Origin: Bacillus alkalisoli
GTDB taxonomy: Bacteria > Bacillota > Bacilli > Bacillales > Bacillaceae_I
Direction: 5' to 3'
Length of the DNA: 64,000 nt
Assembly (NCBI RefSeq): GCF_002797415.1
Contig: NZ_KZ454944.1
Coordinates: forward strand, 2,126,665-2,190,664
Under the pieces are notes generated by a model. It did not search any database, was not told the origin of the DNA, and was given only the letters and a program-made list of their open reading frames with translations. Position 1 is the first letter of the stretch. Each line of letters begins with the position of its first letter. The translations under genes and the position numbers were made by a program. Below are positions 24,353 through 32,602 of the stretch, one piece after another.

Positions 24353-25795
24353 ATGGTAGTTGGTGAACTTACACAAGAAAGAGAAGTAGTTATTATTGGT
24401 GGCGGTCCCGGTGGGTATCATGCTGCTATTAGAGCCGCTCAATTAGGAAAACAAGTAACCATCATCGAGAAAAACCTTTTAGGAGGAGTATGTTTAAATG
24501 AAGGGTGTATTCCTTCTAAAGTGTTTACACATGCAGCAGGACAACTTAAAAGTATCCCGTCATTAAAAAATTTAGGCATCGATATTCCTGAACCTAGTTT
24601 TAATATCCTAGGGTTACAACAACATAAACAACAAACAATGAATCAACTAAGAAAAGGCATTGAAGCATTGTGTAAATCAAATAGTGTTGAAATTATAAAA
24701 GGCGATGCCATGTTTCTTGCCTCCAATAAAATTGGGGTAGAAAATGGCCATCAATATGATACGTACAAATTTGAACAAGCGATCATTGCAACAGGAAGCA
24801 AAAGACTGCCTAAAATTGAAAACTTACTAACTTCCAATAGAATAGTTGTTGGAACTGACATTTACTTGCTAGAAGAAATACCAACAGAGTTAATTGTTTA
24901 TGGTAGTGATCGTACGGCATTGGAAATTGCTTTCACGTTCTCTTCTTTCGGCTCAAAAGTTGTGCTTCTGATGGAGGAAGGAAAGTCAGATTTTTCCTTT
25001 GATTCGTCCATTAACAGAGAGTTAACTAGACTGCTAAAGAAAAATAAAGTGAAAGTATATCCATCTACAACTATTATCGAAGCGCAACCAGGTAGTAGCT
25101 CCACACACATTGTATTTAATACAAACGGAAAGGGAGAAGAACTTTTTTGTTCTCACCTTTATGTTTCGACAGTTGCAAAGCCAAACCTTGATGATCTAGG
25201 TATCGAAAGAGCTGGAATCCTTTTAGATGAGAATGGTCTTTACATTGAGACAAATAAACAATGTCAAACAAATGTAAATGATATTTATGCCATTGGAGAT
25301 GTAACAAAAGGAGAGGCACTTGCGGTAAAAGCTATTAAACAAGGAAAAGTGGCAGCTGAAACAATCGCAGGAAAATCATCAGAAGTAGACTTAACGTTTC
25401 TTCCAAATGTCGTACACAGCGTACCACCTATTGCTACTGTTGGCTTTACGGAAGAAGAAGCGATAAACAAAGGATACAACGTAAAAACTAGCCAATTTCC
25501 ACTTGCTAGTAATGGCTATGCAACCATTACAAACCAAAAAGAAGGTTTTGTAAAGATAGTAAGTGAAGAAGACACGGACCTGTTACTCGGAGTTCATATG
25601 ATCGGCACTGGTTCAGTAGAACTTATTTCAGCTGGCGTTCTTTCTTTAGAAATGGTAGGAAGAGAAGAGGATCTCGCTTTCCCTCTATATCCACATCCAA
25701 GCTTTAACGAAAGTATGTTAGAAAGTATAGAAGACTTAACTGGAATGGCTATTCATAAACCACCAAGCAAACAAAGAGAAAAGGTAAACGCTTGA
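24353..25795 (+). CDS. Dihydrolipoyl dehydrogenase (E3)
   Basis: A 480-residue flavin disulfide reductase. FAD site GGGPGGYHAAIRAAQ, redox-active cysteines in GGVCLNEGCIPSK, NAD domain, AIGDVT near residue 320 and the active-site YPHPSFNESM near the C-terminus (HP then E). It reoxidises the E2 lipoyl group. The NAD fold motif is unusual: VYGSDRTALEIAF in place of a clean GxGxxG, which may affect coenzyme binding. The gene starts on the base after the E2 stop, completing the dedicated complex. No clear terminator follows, only a weak GTCG...CGAC hairpin near 25815-25850. Confidence 0.88.
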   Translation: MVVGELTQEREVVIIGGGPGGYHAAIRAAQLGKQVTIIEKNLLGGVCLNEGCIPSKVFTHAAGQLKSIPSLKNLGIDIPEPSFNILGLQQHKQQTMNQLRKGIEALCKSNSVEIIKGDAMFLASNKIGVENGHQYDTYKFEQAIIATGSKRLPKIENLLTSNRIVVGTDIYLLEEIPTELIVYGSDRTALEIAFTFSSFGSKVVLLMEEGKSDFSFDSSINRELTRLLKKNKVKVYPSTTIIEAQPGSSSTHIVFNTNGKGEELFCSHLYVSTVAKPNLDDLGIERAGILLDENGLYIETNKQCQTNVNDIYAIGDVTKGEALAVKAIKQGKVAAETIAGKSSEVDLTFLPNVVHSVPPIATVGFTEEEAINKGYNVKTSQFPLASNGYATITNQKEGFVKIVSEEDTDLLLGVHMIGTGSVELISAGVLSLEMVGREEDLAFPLYPHPSFNESMLESIEDLTGMAIHKPPSKQREKVNA

Positions 25796-25969
25796 ACCAC
25801 CTAATAATCTCTTTGTCGCGTCAAAGCATTTACGCTTTAAACGACACTCTTGATTAAAACCTTAAAAAAATACTATAGTTAATTCAGAAAAGTTGTATTT
25901 TTTCGATAATTATTTTCCGTAAGAGTGGAGTGTTAAATGTTATTGTTGATAAGATATTTACCAATAAAA

Positions 25970-26126
25970 GTTGATGATAGCACGAGGTGCGAGACTTCTG
26001 CGGGAAAAGCGGAACATGGGAGACCCCACAGGCGCCGTGCGCCGAGAAGCAGGGTTTTTCACGGTAGTGAAAATAACCTTCCTTTTCACCGCCCGCGGAA
26101 AGCGAGTACCTCGGGCTATCATCAAC
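25970..26126 (+). repeat. GC-rich palindromic repeat, copy F with internal insert
   Basis: Arms GTTGATGATAGCACGAGGT and ACCTCGGGCTATCATCAAC pair with one mismatch. The core has GAGACTTCTGCGGG and CCCGCGGAAAGCG. Between them, about 26050-26090, is an extra hairpin segment with TTTTTCACGGTAGTGAAAAT and AACCTTCCTTTT that also occurs in copy H at 48.8 kb. It occupies most of the gap before hppD. Confidence 0.85.
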
Positions 26127-26164
26127 AGTTAGTACTATAATTTTTATTTCAAGGAGGAATTATA

Positions 26165-27283
26165 ATGACAGAACAACAAGCTGTAACAACTTTAAACGAA
26201 GTAGAAGACTTTTTCCCAGTAAACGATGTAGACTATTTAGAAATCTACGCTGGTAACGCAAAACAAACTAGCCACTTCTTCACAACAACTTTCGGCTTTA
26301 AACCAGTTGCTTACTCAGGACTTGAAACTGGAAACAGAGAATCAGTTTCCTATGTTCTTCAACAACAAAATGTACGCCTAGTAATCACTGGATCTTATAA
26401 AGAAGATACTAGAGTAGCAGAGTTTGTAAAAAAACATGGAGATGGCGTAAAAGATATCGCTCTTTTAGTAACTGATGTTGAAAAGGCTTACAACACTGCA
26501 GTTGACCGTGGAGCTATTGCTATTGCGCCACCAGTTGAACTTTCTGATGAGTTCGGAACTGTAAAAAAAGCGGTTATCGGTACATATGGTGACACTATTC
26601 ACACATTAATTGAGAGATCTAACTACTCAGGTCCTTTCTTACCTGGATTCAAAGCATATACAAATACTGTTCCTTGCCAAGAAACAGGAATTATCGGAAT
26701 TGACCATGTAGTTGGTAACGTTGAACAGATGGAAGAATGGGTTGAATATTATGAGAAGGTAATGGGCTTTAAAGAGTTAAAACACTTCTCTGATAAAGAC
26801 ATTACAACAGAATACTCAGCATTAATGTCTAAAGTAATGCATAACGGTGGAAGAATTAAGTTCCCAATCAATGAGCCAGCAGAAGGCAAACGCAAATCAC
26901 AAATTCAAGAATACTTAGATTTCTACAATGGTCCAGGCGTACAACATCTTGCTATTTTAACAGAAGACATCGTTCATACAGTTGGTATGTTAAAAGAGAA
27001 TGGTATTGAGTTTTTAAACACTCCAGATTCGTACTATGACATGTTATCTGAGCGTGTTGGAGAAATCGATGAAGAGATTGCTAAATTAAAAGAGTTAAGC
27101 ATTTTAGTAGACCGTGATGACGAAGGATATCTGTTACAAATTTTCACTAAGCCTGTTGTAGATCGTCCTACATTGTTCATTGAGATTATCCAACGTAAAG
27201 GTGCAAGAGGGTTCGGAGAAGGAAACTTCAAAGCACTATTTGAATCTATTGAACGCGAGCAAGAATTACGAGGTAATCTATAA
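26165..27283 (+). CDS. hppD: 4-hydroxyphenylpyruvate dioxygenase
   Basis: A 372-residue vicinal-oxygen-chelate dioxygenase. The Fe(II) triad is visible as H181 in GIDHVVGNV, H261 in GVQHLAILTED and E340 in LFIEIIQRKGARGFGEGNF (E of FIEI). It converts 4-hydroxyphenylpyruvate to homogentisate, the committed step of tyrosine breakdown. ATG 26165 follows AAGGAGGAATTATA. A consensus TATAAT at 26136-26141 lies close upstream but no fitting -35 is seen. A terminator separates it from the next gene. It could also act on phenylpyruvate to some degree. Confidence 0.96.
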   Translation: MTEQQAVTTLNEVEDFFPVNDVDYLEIYAGNAKQTSHFFTTTFGFKPVAYSGLETGNRESVSYVLQQQNVRLVITGSYKEDTRVAEFVKKHGDGVKDIALLVTDVEKAYNTAVDRGAIAIAPPVELSDEFGTVKKAVIGTYGDTIHTLIERSNYSGPFLPGFKAYTNTVPCQETGIIGIDHVVGNVEQMEEWVEYYEKVMGFKELKHFSDKDITTEYSALMSKVMHNGGRIKFPINEPAEGKRKSQIQEYLDFYNGPGVQHLAILTEDIVHTVGMLKENGIEFLNTPDSYYDMLSERVGEIDEEIAKLKELSILVDRDDEGYLLQIFTKPVVDRPTLFIEIIQRKGARGFGEGNFKALFESIEREQELRGNL

Positions 27284-27290
27284 GCTTTTT

Positions 27291-27324
27291 AGAAAAGAGA
27301 GGCCAATAGTCCTCTCTTTTTTAA
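27291..27324 (+). terminator. Terminator between hppD and the aminotransferase gene
   Basis: AAAAGAGAGG at 27293-27302 pairs with CCTCTCTTTT at 27311-27320 and runs into further T residues. Readthrough could link hppD to the downstream genes at a lower level. Confidence 0.8.
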
Positions 27325-27353
27325 GAAATTTTTCAATTATTTGGGGGACTAAG

Positions 27354-28460
27354 ATGACTGTCAAAGTAAAAACAAGAGAGATTTTAAACACAATTCAAGC
27401 ATACCCATTAAACAAAAGCCTTGCAGATGTTCAAAAGCAATATGGCTTTGAAAAAGCTTATAAACTTGCTGAAAATGAAAATATATTTGGATGTTCTCCG
27501 TTAATAAAAGAGAAGTTAGTAGAGCAATTAGATAGCTTATATGCATATCCAGATGGAAGTGCAACTGAACTTACAACAAAGCTTGCGAACTATTTATCTG
27601 TTCAACCTAATGAATTATTTATCGGAAATGGGTCAGATGAAATCATTCGCCTATTAATTCGTGCCTATCTAAATCAAAACGAAGAAGCAATCATGGCGGA
27701 CATTACGTTCCCACGCTATAAAACAAATGTATTAATTGAGGGTGGTAAGCCTGTTATTGTTCCGTTAGTTGATGGTGTACACGACTTAAATGGTATGCTT
27801 TCTGCTATTGGCGAAAATACAAAAATGATTTTTGTGTGTAACCCGAATAATCCGACAGGAACTATTGTAGAAAAAGAAAATCTTCTTTCCTTTCTGTCCC
27901 AAGTTCCAGACGATATTTTAATAGTGTTAGATGAAGCATATTATGAATATGCAACAAGTAACTCTTACTTACAATCACGTCCATTATTGAATAAGTATTC
28001 TAATCTCGTTATTTTACGTACTTTTTCTAAAATATATGGAATTGCTGCATTAAGAGTAGGATATGGAATTATGAATCCTATTATTGCGACAGAATTAACA
28101 AAAGTAAAAGAAGTTTTCAATGTTAATAAACTTGCACAATCGGCAGCCATTTTAGCACTTGAAGACCAAGAATATATGAAACAATGTGTTCAGAAGAATT
28201 TCGATGGCAAACAATTTTTCGAAAGAGAATTAACCGCTCTTGGCTACAGTTACTTTCCTTCCGAAGCAAACTTTGTCATGATTCATACGAAACAACGTGG
28301 GGACTTAGCTGCGGAAGCTTTGTTAAAGCACGGTATTATTGTTAGAGCAGGTACCTTACTTGGGTTTCCATATACTATTAGGGTAACCATTAGCTCAAAA
28401 GAAGATAATGCATTCTTTATGAATGTGTTCAAACAGCTAAGTGAGAAAGGAGAGGTATAA
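27354..28460 (+). CDS. HisC-like class II aminotransferase, probable aromatic aminotransferase
   Basis: A 368-residue fold-type I PLP enzyme of the histidinol-phosphate aminotransferase family. The PLP lysine is in RTFSKIYGIAALRVGYG, NPNNPTGT and LDEAYYEY are the cofactor-binding motifs, and the N-terminus has KLAENENIFGCSP. In the homogentisate cluster the natural role would be tyrosine to 4-hydroxyphenylpyruvate. HisC enzymes of bacilli are known to use aromatic amino acids. ATG 27354 follows TTGGGGGAC; a longer frame starting in hppD has no site and crosses the terminator. First gene of a four-gene operon. Confidence 0.85.
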   Translation: MTVKVKTREILNTIQAYPLNKSLADVQKQYGFEKAYKLAENENIFGCSPLIKEKLVEQLDSLYAYPDGSATELTTKLANYLSVQPNELFIGNGSDEIIRLLIRAYLNQNEEAIMADITFPRYKTNVLIEGGKPVIVPLVDGVHDLNGMLSAIGENTKMIFVCNPNNPTGTIVEKENLLSFLSQVPDDILIVLDEAYYEYATSNSYLQSRPLLNKYSNLVILRTFSKIYGIAALRVGYGIMNPIIATELTKVKEVFNVNKLAQSAAILALEDQEYMKQCVQKNFDGKQFFERELTALGYSYFPSEANFVMIHTKQRGDLAAEALLKHGIIVRAGTLLGFPYTIRVTISSKEDNAFFMNVFKQLSEKGEV

Positions 28461-28462
28461 CA

Positions 28463-29083
28463 ATGAATGTTAATCCTAGCACATTAGAATGGCAAGACGC
28501 ATACAAACTAATCGTCGGATCGATATTACCTCGTCCTATCGCATTAGTTTCCTCTATTGACCAAGAAGGAATAACGAATATTGCTCCTTTTAGTTTTTTT
28601 ACTGCTATTTGTGCAGATCCTTTGCTTGTATGTTTTTCACCTATGAGAAGAGGTTCGGACGGATCGAAAAAAGATACACTAATTAATATAGAAGAAACAA
28701 AGCAATTTGTTATAAACATTGTAAGTGAAGATATCGTCGAAAGAATGAATATCACCGCAACCGATTTTGAACAACATGTTGATGAGTTTGTGGAAGCAGG
28801 CTTCACAAAAGAAGAGAGTTTAGTTGTCATGCCACCACGAGTAAAAGAAAGCAAAGTTCAATTAGAATGCTCCTTACAAGAGGTGTTACATTTTGGTGAT
28901 AAGCCTGGTGCAGGTAGCTTAGTGATTGGTAAAGTCGAAATAGTTCATATTGATGATGACATTTATTATGAAGGAAAAATTGATACAAAAAAACTTAATC
29001 CGGTAGGGAGAATGACAGGTAACCTGTATACTCGAAGTACTACGGATATGTTCGAATTAATTAGAAAAACAACTAGGGGTTAA
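28463..29083 (+). CDS. Flavin reductase family FMN-binding protein
   Basis: A 206-residue split-barrel flavoprotein (Flavin_Reduct family). It has GSILPRPIALVSSIDQEGITN (in parts: PRPIALVSS), APFSFFTAICADPLLVCFS and the late GRMTGNLYTR segment typical of these proteins. Members reduce FMN with NAD(P)H or bind FMN tightly. It sits two bases after the aminotransferase stop and five before fahA. Its task in homogentisate breakdown is unknown; supply of reduced flavin is one idea, while replacement of maleylacetoacetate isomerase is not supported by the fold. ATG 28463 follows AAAGGAGAGG. Confidence 0.8.
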   Translation: MNVNPSTLEWQDAYKLIVGSILPRPIALVSSIDQEGITNIAPFSFFTAICADPLLVCFSPMRRGSDGSKKDTLINIEETKQFVINIVSEDIVERMNITATDFEQHVDEFVEAGFTKEESLVVMPPRVKESKVQLECSLQEVLHFGDKPGAGSLVIGKVEIVHIDDDIYYEGKIDTKKLNPVGRMTGNLYTRSTTDMFELIRKTTRG

Positions 29084-29087
29084 TTCA

Positions 29088-30002
29088 ATGAAATTATTAT
29101 CGTTTAAAAAACAAGATGGTTTTGTTACTGCTGGTTGGCTAGACGGGGAATTTGTCGTGGATATGCACGAATCTTCTAATGGGAAACTACCAAACAATTT
29201 ATTAGATTTTATTCAAAACTATGATCAGAATAAACATGAAGTGGACCGCTTACTTTCTCCTTCAGCTCAATTGTCTATGCACCATTTAAATAGTGTAGAA
29301 GTATTAGCACCCATTCAGCGACCCGTGAGCATTCGTGACTTTTATGCTTTTGAGAAGCATGTTAAAACAGCGAGAGGCAGAAGAGGATTGGATGTAGTTC
29401 CTGAATGGTACGAGATACCTGTTTTTTATTTTACGAATCATTTAGCAGTTAAAGGTCCTAACGAAAGCATTGAACGTCCTGCAAATTGTGAATGGCTAGA
29501 TTATGAGCTAGAGATTGCATGTGTGATTGGAAAAGAAGGAGAAAATATTAAAGTAGAAAATGCGGAAGAATACATTTTTGGCTACTGTATTATGAATGAC
29601 TGGAGTGCTAGAGACCTTCAAGCAAAAGAAATGAAAGTAGGCTTAGGTCCTGCGAAGGGTAAAGATTTTGCAACAAGCTTCGGTCCTTATATCGTGACGA
29701 AAGAGCATCTAGCAACTTATCAATCTGGTAAAGGCTTAGATTTAACGATGACTGCAAAGGTGAATGGAAAGTTACTTTCAGAAGGAAACTTTAAAGATAT
29801 ATATTATTCTTTTGCGGAAATGATTGAGCGAGCTTCTGATGGAGTCACTTTATATCCTGGCGAAATTATTGGATCTGGAACAGTTGGAACTGGTTGTATT
29901 CTTGAAATTGGAACAGATGTTCATAGATGGCTACAACCTGGAGATGTTGTAGAGTTAGAGATTACTGAATTAGGTACGTTGAAAAATACAATACAAGTAT
30001 AA
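29088..30002 (+). CDS. fahA: Fumarylacetoacetate hydrolase family protein
   Basis: A 304-residue FAH-fold hydrolase. The metal-binding glutamates and aspartate fall in LDYELEIACVIGKEG and NDWSARDLQ, and GKDFATSFGPYIV and GTVGTGC are typical. The family needs Mg2+ or Ca2+. Beside hmgA it most likely cleaves fumarylacetoacetate to fumarate and acetoacetate. The N-terminal part (about 75 residues) is variable, as in longer FAH proteins. Because no maleylacetoacetate isomerase is visible, it may instead act directly on maleylacetoacetate. ATG 29088 has a weak site (AGGGGTTAATTC). Confidence 0.88.
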   Translation: MKLLSFKKQDGFVTAGWLDGEFVVDMHESSNGKLPNNLLDFIQNYDQNKHEVDRLLSPSAQLSMHHLNSVEVLAPIQRPVSIRDFYAFEKHVKTARGRRGLDVVPEWYEIPVFYFTNHLAVKGPNESIERPANCEWLDYELEIACVIGKEGENIKVENAEEYIFGYCIMNDWSARDLQAKEMKVGLGPAKGKDFATSFGPYIVTKEHLATYQSGKGLDLTMTAKVNGKLLSEGNFKDIYYSFAEMIERASDGVTLYPGEIIGSGTVGTGCILEIGTDVHRWLQPGDVVELEITELGTLKNTIQV

Positions 30003-30013
30003 GAGGTGAACCT

Positions 30014-31171
30014 ATGTTTTATCGTCAATTAGGAAAAATTCCACATAAACGCCATACGATGTTTAAAAAAGAAGATGGAAGTTTATTTAGAGAGCAAGTA
30101 ATGGGGACAAAAGGTTTCTCCGGTACACAATCTATCCTTTATCATCACTATTTACCAACAGAGGTAGTAAAGTCTACTGTACTAGGAAGCTATCTACCAG
30201 AATACGAAGAACAAGCGGAGGCTCCATTAAATCATCGTCATCTTTTAACAACAGCGATTGAAACAAAAGGAGATGCCCTAAAAGCAAGGGAGTATTTACT
30301 AGGTAACAGTGATTTATTAATTGGTACGGTCTACGTTACGGAGCCAATGGAAAGCTATTATCGAAACGGTGATGGAGATGAAGTATTATACATTCACTTC
30401 GGAACAGGAAAAGTAGAGACAATGTTTGGTACGATTACGTATCGCCCTGGAGATTATGTTATTATTCCAATCGGTACTATTTATCGTGTGATTCCGAACG
30501 ATGATACGAAAATCTTATTTATTGAATCGTTCAGTCAAATTACCACTCCAAGAAGATATCGTAACGAGTACGGACAAATGTTAGAACATAGTCCTTTCTG
30601 TGAAAGAGACTTCCGTGGACCAGAAACGCTTGAAACGTATGATGAAAAAGGTGAGTTCGAAGTTATCACCAAATCTCGTGGGTATATGCATTCACACATC
30701 CTAGGTCATCATCCATTAGACGTTGTAGGGTGGGATGGTTATTTGTATCCGTGGGTGTTCAACATTGAAGATTTTGAGCCAATTACAGGAAGAGTACATC
30801 AGCCACCACCGGTTCACCAAACGTTTGAAGGTCACAATTTTGTCGTTTGTTCGTTCGTTCCACGTCTATATGACTATCATCCAGAAGCGATACCAGCACC
30901 GTACTATCATAGTAACGTGAACTCTGATGAACTGCTATATTATGTAGAAGGAAACTTCATGAGCCGTAAAGGAATTAAAGAAGGGTCTATCACATTACAT
31001 CCATCTGGTATTCCTCATGGTCCACATCCTGGTACAACAGAAGCAAGCATCGGAAAGAAAGAAACGTTAGAACTAGCAGTTATGATCGATACATTCAAAC
31101 CATTAAAAATAGTTAAGAAAGCTCACGGTGTAGAAGATAAAAACTACATGTTTACATGGATTGAAAATTAA
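30014..31171 (+). CDS. hmgA: Homogentisate 1,2-dioxygenase
   Basis: A 385-residue bicupin dioxygenase. It begins with YRQLGKIPHKRHTMF, typical for bacterial homogentisate dioxygenases, and the C-terminal cupin has PYYHSNVNSDELLYYVEG and LHPSGIPHGPHPG with the iron ligands (H, E, H). It opens the homogentisate ring to maleylacetoacetate using O2. ATG 30014 follows AAGAGGTGAACCT, and a strong terminator follows the stop. The protein is shorter than the proteobacterial and human enzymes (about 440 residues) but of normal length for bacilli. Confidence 0.94.
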   Translation: MFYRQLGKIPHKRHTMFKKEDGSLFREQVMGTKGFSGTQSILYHHYLPTEVVKSTVLGSYLPEYEEQAEAPLNHRHLLTTAIETKGDALKAREYLLGNSDLLIGTVYVTEPMESYYRNGDGDEVLYIHFGTGKVETMFGTITYRPGDYVIIPIGTIYRVIPNDDTKILFIESFSQITTPRRYRNEYGQMLEHSPFCERDFRGPETLETYDEKGEFEVITKSRGYMHSHILGHHPLDVVGWDGYLYPWVFNIEDFEPITGRVHQPPPVHQTFEGHNFVVCSFVPRLYDYHPEAIPAPYYHSNVNSDELLYYVEGNFMSRKGIKEGSITLHPSGIPHGPHPGTTEASIGKKETLELAVMIDTFKPLKIVKKAHGVEDKNYMFTWIEN

Positions 31172-31176
31172 TTTCT

Positions 31177-31207
31177 AGAGAGACCATCTAAGGTCTCTCT
31201 TTTGTTT
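31177..31207 (+). terminator. Terminator closing the homogentisate operon
   Basis: AGAGAGACC at 31177-31185 pairs with GGTCTCTCT at 31192-31200, then TTTGTTT. Confidence 0.85.
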
Positions 31208-31250
31208 ACTTATTCTTAGTTCTATAAATATATTATTTAAAGTATCTTAT

Positions 31251-31266
31251 TCGTTCCTTTCCGCTG
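31251..31266 (-). repeat. Fragment of a GC-rich palindromic repeat
   Basis: TCGTTCCTTTCCGCTG matches the left flank of copy B (CCGTTCCTTTCCGCTG, 10677-10692) at 15 of 16 positions. The rest of the element is missing. The remainder of the gene-free stretch 31208-31633 is AT-rich without further clear structure. Confidence 0.5.
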
Positions 31267-31633
31267 AGCCACTAAGGATTGTTAATTTGGTAACTGATCA
31301 ATAAAACGAAATAATCTATCACCTATGTTCAATCATCATATAACAGTAAAAAATGTAACGATATTTGACCTTTTGTAATATAAAATGCCAATTTTCGAGG
31401 GTGTCAAGAATTATTATGATGAAATAAATGGTATTATGCAAAATTAATAGAAAATTCTTAATGTAAAATTAGTTAATTAGCACTTCAATTCCTCCAAAAA
31501 CAGGAAAACATAAAACAATTATTGTAAAAATAAAGTCAATACCAGTTTCTTCCTCAAATATTACAAAGAGTCCATGCTATGATTAGTTTGTAGCAACACA
31601 CACTCTATGAAATGACCTTAAGGGGGAAGCAAC

Positions 31634-32455
31634 ATGATCAAGTTTTCAAAGAAGTCAATCTTATCTGTAATTGCAGCAACTACTATTGTAACAGTAGCTC
31701 CACTTGGTATATCTGCATCTAAAGCGGAAGCAGCTCAACCAGTACAAACAAAGCTACATTATACGAAAAATATTACTTTCTTTAAAAATAATGAGGATGT
31801 ACAAGCATTCTTCCAATCTTATATAAAAGAATTAGAAGAGCGTCTAGCTGTTAAAATCCAACTAGAAGAACAAGCAAAACAGCCGGAAGAAAAGCCACAA
31901 GAAGTAACTCCTGCACCAGTTGAAAAAGAACAGCCGAAACAAGAAGTTCCAAAGGAACAACCAAAACAAGATTCTCAAAAGGAACAACCGAAGCAAGAGC
32001 AACCAGCAGCTCCAGTTCAACCAGCTCCAACACCACAACCACCAGCCCAACAGCCGAAACAAGAACAACCTGGCTATTCTGTAAGTGCTTTTGAACAAAA
32101 AGTGGTGGAACTAACGAATGCGGAACGTGCAAAACATGGCTTAAGTCCGTTAAATCTTGATACAGAATTAAGTAAAGTAGCTCGTGAAAAATCAAAAGAC
32201 ATGAAGCAAAACAACTATTTCTCTCATACAAGTCCTACGTTCGGCTCACCTTTTGACATGATGAGACAATTTGGAATCTCTTATCGTACAGCAGGTGAAA
32301 ACATCGCGATGGGCCAACGAAGCCCAGAAGAAGTAGTGACAGCATGGATGAATTCAGAAGGTCACCGAGCAAATATTCTAAACGGGAACTTTACACACAT
32401 TGGAGTAGGACACGTAGAAGGTAACTACTGGACACAAATGTTTATTGGAAAATAA
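31634..32455 (+). CDS. Secreted CAP-domain (SCP/YkwD-like) protein
   Basis: A 273-residue exported protein. A Sec signal peptide occupies about residues 1-34 (KKSILSVIAATTIV..., cleavage near SKAEAAQP). A low-complexity proline/glutamine/lysine linker with repeated KEQPKQ units spans about 80-150. The C-terminal CAP domain has VVELTNAERAKHGLSPL, HTSPTFGSPFDM, GENIAMGQRSPEEVV and SEGHRANILNGNFTHIGVG. CAP proteins of bacilli are found on spores or cell walls; YkwD is the best-known relative. The biochemical role is not established. ATG 31634 follows AAGGGGG. Confidence 0.9.
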   Translation: MIKFSKKSILSVIAATTIVTVAPLGISASKAEAAQPVQTKLHYTKNITFFKNNEDVQAFFQSYIKELEERLAVKIQLEEQAKQPEEKPQEVTPAPVEKEQPKQEVPKEQPKQDSQKEQPKQEQPAAPVQPAPTPQPPAQQPKQEQPGYSVSAFEQKVVELTNAERAKHGLSPLNLDTELSKVAREKSKDMKQNNYFSHTSPTFGSPFDMMRQFGISYRTAGENIAMGQRSPEEVVTAWMNSEGHRANILNGNFTHIGVGHVEGNYWTQMFIGK

Positions 32456-32486
32456 TTAAGAATTTCTGAATTACTATTAACAAATA

Positions 32487-32524
32487 TGCAGGGTAGGATG
32501 TTTCGTCTCCTATCCTGCATTTTT
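32487..32524 (+). terminator. Terminator after the CAP-domain gene
   Basis: TGCAGGGTAGGA at 32487-32498 pairs with TCCTATCCTGCA at 32508-32519 (one G-T pair), then TTTTTAT. Confidence 0.85.
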
Positions 32525-32602
32525 ATATCTTTTTAAAAAGGAGAATTAATCATTATATAGAATATTTATTACTCTACTATTAAAACTTGTGAGGTTTTTA
32601 CA

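Noticed and set aside
27180-27353. N-terminal extension of the aminotransferase into hppD
   Set aside because: It would run through a strong terminator and out of the family alignment, while ATG 27354 has a good ribosome site.
31851-32231. Leucine- and valine-rich ORF opposite the CAP-domain linker
   Set aside because: It arises from antisense reading of the proline/glutamine/lysine repeats.
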